Shown here piece after piece: positions 1 to 7,286 of a stretch of DNA of 13,437 bases. Where the stretch lies: assembly GCA_002179805.1 (NCBI GenBank), contig NAVB01000185.1:1-13437 (forward strand), given 5' to 3'. Both the position numbers and the translations under genes were made by a program. Below the pieces are notes generated by a model, which was not told the DNA's origin, made no database searches, and was given only the letters and a program-made list of their open reading frames with translations. The stretch's first letter is position 1. Each line of letters opens with the position of its first letter. The stretch is from Acanthamoeba lenticulata. Lineage: Eukaryota > Discosea > Longamoebia > Acanthamoebidae.

Positions 1-1310
1 GGTACTCAAAGAATGCATAGCCCTTGGAGTTGCCCGTAGTGGCGTCCTTGACCAGGTTAAAGGCCTTGAGCGGGCCGAACGTGGTCAGGAGCTCCTTGAC
101 CTGCAATTCGTTCAAGTAAGACGGCAGGCCGCCGATGAAGATCTTGTTGGGCGAGTCGGGCACGTTGGTCGACACGATGCCCGGAATGTGCACACCGGGC
201 GCCCCTCCCGCGGCGCCCTCAGCCGGGATCTGGGCTGCGGGCGGCGGAACGTAGTCCTTGGGCCGCCGCACCTTGAGCGAGATGCCGTTCATGGTCACGC
301 CGTCGAGAGCCATGCCCGCCGTGGCCTCGTCGATCGTCGAGAACTCGATAAAGGAGAAGCTGCGGTCGGGATTGAGCTGCGACGACACCACCGGGAGGTG
401 GTCCGGCTTGGACAAGTTGGCATCAGCCATGGCCTTGTTGAAGAACTCGACCAGATCTTGCTGTGAATTGGCACATCACAAGTCAGCTTATGAGACCAAC
501 GTGGTGCTGAAGAAGAGGGAGGCGTACGTCACTGACGCCGGCTGGGATGTTGCCGACGTAGAGGCGGCGCGCCTGTCGGTTGATCTGCGCGGCCTGCTGG
601 GCTGACTGCTGTGAGGCCAGGGCCAGAGCCGGCGCGCCGGGCAGGAGGCCGGGCAGCGCGCCCAGCTGGGGAATGCCAGGCATGGGGAGGCCGCCGGGCA
701 GGACGCCAGGCAGACCGCCCAGCTTGAGCGCGCTCAGGCCTGCGCCGCCGGTGGCCATGGCGAGCTGGGCAAGCTGGGCCGGGTTGCTGCCATCAAATCC
801 AGGGGGCGGCTGATCCCAGGCGCTCTTTTCTGACCTCCTCCTGTGCAGCACAGTGCCGACGTAACAGGTGACAAAATTAAGTTGAATGAAATTGGGAACG
901 CGCATTTCGTGGTGGGGGGTGTACCTGCGGCGAGGGGAGGGAGAGCCTGAGCGACGAGATCGGCGCGATGATCGATCTCGAGAGCGTGAGCGAGACCGTC
1001 GGCTGCTGCGACCAGAAGACCGCGAACGTGACCGTGAACGCTTCCTGCTGCTGGAACTCTCCTTGCGGCGAGAGGAACGGTCGCGATCGCGATCGCGGTC
1101 CTTGTCCTTGCTGTCTTTATCTTTATCTCTTCTTGAAGAAGATGAGGATCGATCCTTGTCGCTGCGGTCGCGATCGCCATCTTTATCTCGCCCACGGTCT
1201 CGGTCTCGATCACGGTCCCTATCACGCCTCGATGATGAGGACGAGGAAGAGTCACGCCTCCGCTCTGTCTCCTCCGCAGACGGCAGATTTGTAGCTTGAC
1301 CCTCCTCCAT
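1..1310 (-). CDS. U2AF2: U2AF large subunit (U2AF65), 3' end outside the window
   Basis: Splicing factor that binds the polypyrimidine tract at 3' splice sites and recruits U2 snRNP, as a heterodimer with U2AF35 in the nucleus. Exons on the minus strand are 1310-925, 840-528 and 460-1, giving 386 complete residues before the window edge. The ATG at 1310 is the first in its frame. Residues 13-131 form an RS domain with long Arg-Asp and Arg-Ser runs. It is followed by a U2AF35-binding motif, with Trp137 in SAWDQPPPGF (human KYWDVPPPGF). A Gly/Leu/Pro-rich linker (about 150-195) follows. RRM1 has RNP2 LYVGNI at 222-227 and a degenerate RNP1 SFSFIEFS at 267-274. RRM2 has RNP2 IFIGGL at 340-345 and RNP1 KGYAFFEY at 379-386. 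The inter-RRM stretch GIVSTNVPDSPNKIFIGGLP is nearly the human sequence. The rest of RRM2 and the C-terminal UHM lie beyond base 1. Identity is very secure and the exon joins are well supported. Confidence 0.95.
461..527 (-). other. U2AF65 intron 2
   Basis: A 67-nt phase-0 intron with donor GTACGC and acceptor AATTCACAG, splitting RRM1 right after GVSD. Joining gives GVSDQDLVEFFN, which aligns without gaps to human GITEEAMMDFFN. Retention would reach a stop within 17 codons. Confidence 0.9.
841..924 (-). other. U2AF65 intron 1, retainable in frame
   Basis: An 84-nt phase-2 intron with donor GTACAC and acceptor TGCACAG. Its length is a multiple of three and it has no in-frame stop, so retention would insert 28 residues between the RS domain and the U2AF35-binding Trp. 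Splicing gives the conserved order SPRRRRRSEKSAWDQ, so removal is taken as the main form. Confidence 0.8.
1030..1260 (-). repeat. Degenerate RS/RD-coding repeat
   Basis: A low-complexity tract with many short copies of CGATCG, CGGTCT and TCTTTATC-like units. On the minus strand it encodes the alternating Arg-Asp, Lys-Asp and Arg-Ser runs of the U2AF65 RS domain. The repetition also leaves the antisense frame open, which explains Arg-rich readings on the plus strand. Confidence 0.8.
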
Positions 1311-1439
1311 CTCTTGGGGTGCCTTCTTGACAAGAAAATGGAAGCCCAAGAACAAATCGAAATCTTTTCAGGCCTCGCGGTGCCTTTTCTTTTCTTTTTC
1401 GTGCTGCTCTGGTCGACAAGACGACACAAGGTGTCCCAC
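1311..1439. other. Short spacer between phosphoglycerate mutase and U2AF65
   Basis: Both flanking genes run on the minus strand. These 129 bp must hold the 3' UTR of the phosphoglycerate mutase and the 5' UTR or promoter of U2AF65. The minus strand contains an A-rich run (around 1378-1402). I see no AATAAA signal and no clear TATA box. Confidence 0.6.
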
Positions 1440-3428
1440 TTAGGGCTGGGTGGCAACTCGCAGGTAGCTCTTGATGATGGGCATGACCTCGCTGCCCGGG
1501 AATCGGCCCAGCGAGCCGCGCGCGGCGTCGATCTCCGAGAAGTGGGGCAGGCCGTCGCACCCGACGCGCCCGCGCACCCGCTCGGCGGCCTCGCGCTGGG
1601 CCTCGGCGGCCGTGACGCCCGCGGCCATGCCGAGCTTAGCCTGGAGGACGGCCCACACATCGCGGGCACGGCCAATGACAAAGGGCACGGGCTCGCACGA
1701 GTGGTCGCCATAGAGGACCGGCGTCGAGTGGTCGCCCGTGACGCACAGGCTGTACTCGACGTCCGGGGTCGTCTGGGCCTCAGCCTCGATGAGCTTGCCC
1801 ACAATGAGGCCCAGCATCTCGTCAATCTTGGCCAAGAACTCGAGCTTCCGGTTGATGTTCCTGTCGTGGCCGGCGTCGTCGACGGCCTTGACGTGGACGA
1901 ACCCAAAGTCGTAGTCCTGCGTGATGAGCGTCTGCACGCCGGTCCGCCCCTTGGCCTGCAGGTCCGTGTGGTAATCACCCGTTGCGCCCGGCGCGTCGAC
2001 AATGTCTGTTGTTGACGCCCCCCGCCCCAACCTCATACATCAGATTGTGTGTTAAAAAGCGGCTCGGCCTTTGAAAGGTACCGATGCTAAGCGACATGCC
2101 GAGGCCCTTGATGATGCACGTGGGGGCCACCATGAAGGCCTTCAGGCCGTGCCTCTTCTCAAAAGCCTCCACCTGAGCCAAGTCCCTCGTCGGGTGAGTA
2201 CGAAGTGGCGGAGAGGAAGGAGGCTGGTGTTCGATGTACATCATAGAGGCCGCCGCAGCCGCGCAAGAGGATGACGTTGGCCAGGTCCTTGCCCTCCTTG
2301 CCTCGCGCCTCATTGATCGGGTGCTGCACCAGCTTGTTGTGGAGGGCCAGCGACAACGCATTCACGATCTGGAAGCAGCAAGAGAGCACAATGTCGCCGA
2401 GGCCGGTTAGCGCGACACTGACAACGTGAGTCCCGGAAGACGAGGACGTGCCTCGCTGGTCTTCTGGGCCTCGGGCGAGTCGTCCAGCGGGGCGCACTTG
2501 ACCAGCGGAAGACTGGCGTTTGGCAACTCGACGTAAGCAAAGGTTCTAGAGGTGGCTATGGCGGCGGGTGAGCGTACTTGTCCTTGAGCGGGTCGGTCCC
2601 CGAGATCTGGTCACTCAGGCCCGGACCGCGCACGCGCACACCACAGCTGTTGGCCCAGTCGGTCGGACGAGTGAGGGCAAGTGTGAGTCACGTTCTGTGA
2701 GAAGATCATAGTGTGAGGTGCTTGACGTACCGGTGCTCCGTGGCGTACTTGAGGTCGACCTGGTACTCGGGAAAACCGGGGATCTCACTGCACGTCGTGA
2801 AGCGGGTCAGGCTGGGCTGGCGGCGCTGAAGCAAAGGGTGGAGAGGGGAGTACAGGTGGTTGAGGAACTCGCAGAGCGGAGGCCCGAGGTCTTCGAAGTT
2901 GCGGTCGGCTCTGCGAGACACGACGATGTTGGTCTTCGGGTCCAGCGTGGCGAAGTTGGACTGCACACCACGAGTATTAGTGGTGTCGAGGGACGGTGTA
3001 AAAACGTGGTGCGTTGTTGTGAACCTTGAAGGCAATGTCGCCTGGCTTCATCGGCAGACCAGCGCCCATGGTTTCGAAGGCCCCACGCCCTCGATAGTAA
3101 CTTCCAAGTTCGAATGGGAGTGGATACAAACACGATTTAATCTCTCGTCTTCAGGTTAACGCTAAAATAAAGCTAAAGCAGACGATAAGTACGTGCGAGG
3201 CGGGTAGCCCAAGATCGAGAGGTGAGCAGTGTCACTGCCACATGCGAGGCCAACTTCCACTGGGTCCATCAGCCCGTTGCGCCCGCCCGTAGCGATGGCG
3301 TCCATGACAGGCGTGGTGGCGTGCTGCAGTGGCGTGCGGTGGTTGAGAACCGGGATAGCCACGTCGCCGAGGCCATCCACCATAACGAAGAGGAACTTAT
3401 GTCGCTTGGCCTGCTGCTGGTGAGCCAT
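1440..3428 (-). CDS. apgM: Cofactor-independent phosphoglycerate mutase, archaeal ApgM type
   Basis: Interconverts 3- and 2-phosphoglycerate in glycolysis and gluconeogenesis through a metal-dependent phosphoserine intermediate (alkaline phosphatase superfamily). Minus-strand exons: 3428-3193, 3100-3025, 2960-2854, 2787-2731, 2646-2578, 2512-2452, 2368-2240, 2172-2082, 2005-1440, giving 463 aa, near the usual 400-460. Motifs in order: metal-binding VMVDGLGD (Asp18); GSDTAHLSILGY with likely nucleophile Ser65; YATEHRCGVRVRGPGLSDQI; VAPTCIIKGLG; DIVDAPGATGDYHTD (276-290); VDDAGH (Asp318, His322) and TGDHSTP (Asp367-His368), the second metal site. Every join restores a continuous family alignment. 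An in-frame ATG at 3617 could add 63 residues. The ATG at 3428 is preferred because MAHQQQAKRHKFLFVMVDG starts just before the first core strand. Intron 6 needs a GC donor. The family is best known from archaea and some bacteria. Confidence 0.95.
2369..2451 (-). other. GC-AG intron (intron 6 of the phosphoglycerate mutase)
   Basis: An 83-nt phase-0 intron with exon end GCGAG, donor GCACGT and acceptor GCTTCCAG. Joining gives AQKTSE|IVNALSLAL, matching the family. Among GT sites nearby, only GTGTCG (2418) keeps the frame. It would leave a 50-nt intron, shorter than any other here, and add 11 unconserved residues. Confidence 0.75.
2788..2853 (-). other. Stop-free 66-nt intron in the phosphoglycerate mutase
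   Basis: Donor GTACTC, acceptor GACGTGCAG, phase 2. It is a multiple of three with no stop, so the unspliced frame reads through. Removal gives FLNHLEIPGFPEY, matching the family's LEIPGF segment. Retention would insert 22 residues ahead of the YATEHR strand. Confidence 0.8.
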
Positions 3429-3963
3429 CTTCGAGTTACACAACGTGAAGGCTGCTCTGGTGCAGGAGAAAGAAGCTGAGAAATGCTGCCTAAATAGCAA
3501 AGGAAAAGAAAACAAAAACTCGGGCAGGACAGGTCCGCGCCAGCACGAAGAACTCTTGAGGGTTGCCTTCTTGCGTGGTAGGAAACAGGAATGCAGCCTC
3601 TCTTTGAATTTTGTCATGATCGCTGGCTACTCGGGAAGTCTCCATACACCGAGATGTGGCGAGGCTACCACAGCAGTGCATGGCAAACAAGCTGATCAGG
3701 CTAGCTCTTGCAGCCGCGCTGTCCTTGGTCAGACGCGTCGGGACCTGCCATCACGATGACCTCTATGGAATGTTTGGCATGCACAGCGCCATGGCCAAAC
3801 ATAGACGCACCAAACACGGACGCCAGCAACACCCTCGCTTCGTCGACGCTCGTGCCCCACCCACCGTGCCGCCACGGACAGCACACCCGGAGGCAAAGAA
3901 AGAAAGCGCCGCTCCCTTCGCTCGTGTTGCAGCCAAGCCCAACAGACAGAGCATCGTTTCATC
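3429..3963. promoter_or_regulatory. Divergent intergenic region (phosphoglycerate mutase / F-box-WD40)
   Basis: 535 bp between two divergent start codons, so it must hold both promoters and 5' UTRs. The minus strand has a TATTTA element at 3490-3495, about 65 bases before the mutase ATG, a possible but weak TATA-like site. The minus frame stays open from the ATG at 3617 into the mutase (see findings). No RNA gene or recognisable protein was found. Weak open frames on the plus strand have no family resemblance. Confidence 0.5.
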
Positions 3964-6604
3964 ATGCAACAAAATCAAGAAGATGAATCCAAGGTTTGTT
4001 GTCAGAATTGTGCGGCTACCAAGTGTCACTTCTGCTCACCACTCTCCGCACCCCAGCACGTTTCGCCAGCTGTTGTTGGTTCAGGCCCTGAGGTGCGCGT
4101 CTTCATTTTTCATCCTGTTCTTCCTCGCTACTTGTCTCATCTTTCCCCCATCACGCTGCGTGACTGCAGCCGAGCTCGGCGAAGCAGGCAAAGAAGAAGA
4201 CCAAAAAGGACAGCACCACCGAGGCCGCGGCCGCGGCATCAGAGACTGGCGACCCGGTAGCTGCGGCCAAGAAGAAAAAGAAGAAGGAGAAAGGGAAGAG
4301 CCCGCGCGGGGAGAAGGCCAAGAAGAAGCGAGAGAAAAAGGAGCACAAAGAGAAGGGTGGCCCTGAGGAGGAAGCGAGGAAAGCGGCCAAAAGGAAGAAG
4401 AAGAAAGAGTCCAAGGACAAGCGGGCGGTGCATCCCATCAATGTGCTGCAGCTGCCAGACGAAGTGCAGCTTCTCATCTTGAGCTTCCTGGCTGCGCCTG
4501 GCCTCTGCATTGCGTCGCGTGTCTGCAAAGAGGTTCGTCGCTAGCTCTACACGAGGCCTGCACTGCTTGCCTCTGCCTATTGACGCTTCAACAACGCCGT
4601 TGTCTGCGCGCGTAGTGGTACCGCCTGACGGCAGACGACCACATCTGGAGTGGCGCCTTTGCTCGCCGCTACCGCACGTCGCACCGTAAGTTCGAGGCCC
4701 AAGCACGAAGCCAGGCCGAGGCGGCTGGCGCCCCGCCCGCGCAGCTACCCTGGAAGCAACTCTACCGCCAGCGCGAGGTGCCCTTTTTCTTCCTCCTTCT
4801 CTACTCGACTCTTGCGCTTGTGTCTGAGTGACTCATGACGTCTACAGCGACAAGAAAACAACTGGAGAAAGGGGAATGTCAAGCCGTCGGTGATCCAGCT
4901 CACGGATATCGTCTACTGTCTCAACTTCAACGATAAAATAATTGGTAAGGCTGGTGTACTACTGATCGTGAATAGGGGAGGGGGGTTCTGACGAATCCAT
5001 CGTGGTCCGACTCATTATCTTCCATCATGTCAGTCGCGTCCTTACGTGATGACCTCATCCGCGTGATCGACGTCCGCACGGGCAAGACGACACGGCTGCT
5101 TCGTGGCCACCGCGGCTTTGTGGGTCCGTCTTTCTTCTTCTTCTTCTTCTTCCTCCTCCTCCTCCTCAGTTGTTTGTTTGCGCCTCTTTTCTTACCGCAA
5201 CTCAACCGCACAGGCACATGCGACTTTGATGACCAGTTCGTTGTACGTTGCAATTGCACTCGCACGCTTGCGCAAGCAAGGGCATAGAAAACAAATTTGG
5301 GGGAGGGAGAGGGAGAGGGCCTCGGCTCGGCTGAACTGTTGTTGCTTGCGTGGCATGCTTGGGTTGGCGGGTGGGTGGGGTGCAGTACTCGGGCTCTTGG
5401 GACAAATCCATCAAAAGTACGTTGTTGGTGCCCTCTGCTCTCTCCTTCTTCTTCTTCTGCCAGAGTTCTGTTCCGTCCGCAAGGTCATAGAACAAGGCTT
5501 GAAGTCTTCAAAACTCACTGTTGTGTGCATTGCCGCCACCGTCACTATCGCCATCACCAGTCTGGAGCCTCGATAACGGGCGGCTAGTGCGTAGTTTCGA
5601 TAACGCACACCCGGCCGAGGTGGTAGTCCTCAAGTTTAACCCGCGTACCCTCGTCTCGGGCTCGGCCGACACGAATATCAAGGCACGCGCCCTTCATCCG
5701 CGTGGCCCTATCGAGCCATCGCTCATTTATTCGCGGGGGAGGGGAATGGGCAGGTCTGGGATCTGGAGCGGGCCGCGAGCACAGCCACTCTGCGCGGTCA
5801 CACCAAGGACGTGTGCACGCTCCAGTTCGACGAGCACCAGGTCATCTCGGGCTCGCGTGACTCCACCATCAAGATATGGGACATGCGCTCGATGCAGGCC
5901 ACGAACACCCTGACCGAGCACACCGATGGTGTGTGGTCCCTCCAGTACGAGGACTACGAACTGGTCTCGGCCTCGAGAGGTGCTTTGCTCCGTTCACTTT
6001 TGAGCTGTCGTTCCCGCATCCTGGATGATGTTCTCATCACCGTACATACACAGACACGACCGTCAAGGTGTGGGACCTGCGCGCTGGCAAGTCACGAATG
6101 ACCTTGCGCGGTGCGCTTCTCTGTTCCGGGCGGCACGCATGTGATTGTTGGCGCGCTGATGGGTTGATGTTTGGAACGCACAGGCCACACGGACAAGGTG
6201 CTGACGATGATGTTTGACGAGTCCAAGATCGTGACGGGCGGCCAAGACCACGCCATCCGTGTATGGCGTCTTCCTCCCCCCCCTCTCTGATTACAGCTGC
6301 TCATAGTGGTGAGGGCCCAACTGGTCAGGTGTGGGATCGCGAGACGGGCACTCCTTACGGGCCACTCCCGATCGGCCACAAGAGTGCGCACTTGCCCCCG
6401 CCTCTGCGAGCGTGCTTCTTGCAGCAGGATGAGCAAAGAGACTGATGATGAGACTTTCTGTTTCGTGTGGTGCTTACGGTGGCGGGCGAGGTAGACAAGG
6501 TATGGACGCTCAAGTTTCGCGGCGACACGCTCGTGTCGGGCTCGCACGACATGACGATACGCGTCTCCCGCTTCGATAAGGCCTACGCACGGCGGTACTT
6601 GTAA
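3964..6604 (+). CDS. F-box and WD40 repeat protein (SCF-type substrate adaptor)
   Basis: Probable substrate-recognition subunit of an SCF ubiquitin ligase: the F-box binds Skp1 and the propeller binds the target. Exons: 3964-4092, 4170-4532, 4616-4777, 4848-4944, 5034-5123, 5214-5242, 5386-5416, 5561-5682, 5754-5979, 6054-6110, 6184-6260, 6329-6383, 6495-6604, giving 515 aa. Residues 44-130 are Lys/Glu/Ala-rich. The F-box is about 130-175 (LPDEVQLLILSFL, then RVCKE|WYRLTADDHIW). Seven WD40 repeats run from about 237 to the end, with cores YSGSWDKSIKIW, VSGSADTNIKVW, ISGSRDSTIKIW, VSASRDTTVKVW, VTGGQDHAIRVW and VSGSHDMTIRV after a divergent first blade. Repeat spacing supports exons 4-13 strongly. 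Exon 1 is the weak point: the frame is closed just before 4170, so an upstream exon is needed, and 3964 with donor GTGCGC is the best fit. Intron 8 uses a GC donor. Confidence 0.9.
5131..5168 (+). repeat. TTC/TCC trinucleotide tract
   Basis: About seven TTC-type units followed by five CCT-type units, inside intron 5 (5124-5213) of the F-box/WD40 gene. It can act as a pyrimidine tract. The intron is 90 nt with no stop, and this tract would encode a Phe/Leu run if retained. Confidence 0.85.
5243..5385 (+). other. Intron 6 of the F-box/WD40 gene, with two G-quadruplex motifs
   Basis: A 143-nt intron with donor GTACGT and acceptor GGTGCAG. It separates microexons of 29 nt (5214-5242) and 31 nt (5386-5416). 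It holds two G-run clusters on the transcribed-sense strand, at 5299-5319 (loops of 1, 3 and 3) and 5361-5380 (loops of 5, 1 and 1). The second ends five bases before exon 7, where a pyrimidine tract would normally lie. Confidence 0.8.
5683..5753 (+). other. GC-AG intron (intron 8 of the F-box/WD40 gene)
   Basis: A 71-nt phase-0 intron with donor AAG|GCACGC and acceptor GGGCAG. Joining gives SADTNIK|VWDLER, a textbook WD40 strand. The only GT in the interval (5702) is out of frame with every usable acceptor, so the GC donor is effectively forced by the protein. The 3' end is G-rich, without a pyrimidine tract. Confidence 0.85.
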
Positions 6605-7286
6605 CGTGGGCAGATTAAAAAAAAATAGCGAGCAAATAATATAATTTGTAAAATACAAACGAAAGTAAAAAACGAGCAAAAATATGCAAAGAATGCTTTT
6701 CCCATAAGTGGAGGAGGAGACCCGGCGTACAAAGGGTGGCGGACAAGAAAATGGAAGATTAATGATAGTCGGAGGCGATCGAAGCCACGGCGGACGGACT
6801 TGTCCGTGCGAAGCGTGTGGTCAAAAGTTCTCCAAGACTGAAACCCGGTGGGCGTTGCTCTCTTTCCTGCTCTCGGGCCCGTCCCGGTTGTGGGTTGCAG
6901 CAATCCCGGACATGTTCATGCAAGTCAATCGACAACTCAAGATTAACATGATACATCACATACAACTCCAAATGCAGCGTGGAGGGTTACCATCATCCCT
7001 CCAAGGGGCCACTCTGCTTGCGTAGGCGAGACCGTGTAGTCACCAAGGTACCTTCGCCTAATTCTTTAGCTGGATTGCAGGAGTGATGGACGCTTCACCA
7101 GGGCACCACCGGAGAACAACTGCTGCACCGCGTCAGCGGGAGATGGGCGCTTGCTGGGTGGTACGCCACAGACATTTTTGTGGGCCACCGTACATTCCAC
7201 GTTACGCGTGTAACCTCGTGCCAGACGGAGTTTTATCCACTTTTCCTCCTGCTAATACAACTATTAACCTTGCCCTGCCGCCAAGG
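6605..7286. other. Intergenic region between F-box/WD40 and glycosyltransferase genes
   Basis: 682 bp between tandem plus-strand genes. The first 100 bases are A/T-rich with A-runs at 6616-6625 and 6667-6674, consistent with a 3' UTR and poly(A) region, though no exact AATAAA is present. A 6-bp inverted repeat with a 2-base centre lies at 6794-6807. The rest should include the promoter of the glycosyltransferase. I see no clear TATA box, RNA gene or recognisable coding exon. Confidence 0.5.

Noticed and set aside
886..1299. Arg/Glu-rich plus-strand open frame that looks like an RS-type protein.
   Set aside because: It is the antisense of the U2AF65 RS domain; the RS/RD repeats read as Arg-rich on both strands.
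734..2002. A 422-codon minus-strand open frame spanning the U2AF65 5' region and the end of the phosphoglycerate mutase.
   Set aside because: It overlaps two well-supported genes in another frame, and its Arg/Ser/Pro-rich composition is what GC-rich codons give when read out of frame.
1296..2015. A 239-codon plus-strand open frame antisense to the last mutase exon.
   Set aside because: A shadow of a GC-rich coding exon; no family resemblance and no splice support.
6794..6807. A near-perfect 14-base palindrome considered as a terminator or operator.
   Set aside because: A 6-bp arm with a 2-base centre is expected by chance at this length, and nothing around it suggests a function.
6605..7286. 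A possible small gene or RNA gene in the longest intergenic region.
   Set aside because: No tRNA-like cloverleaf or known RNA motif was seen, and the open frames there show no family resemblance or splice signals.
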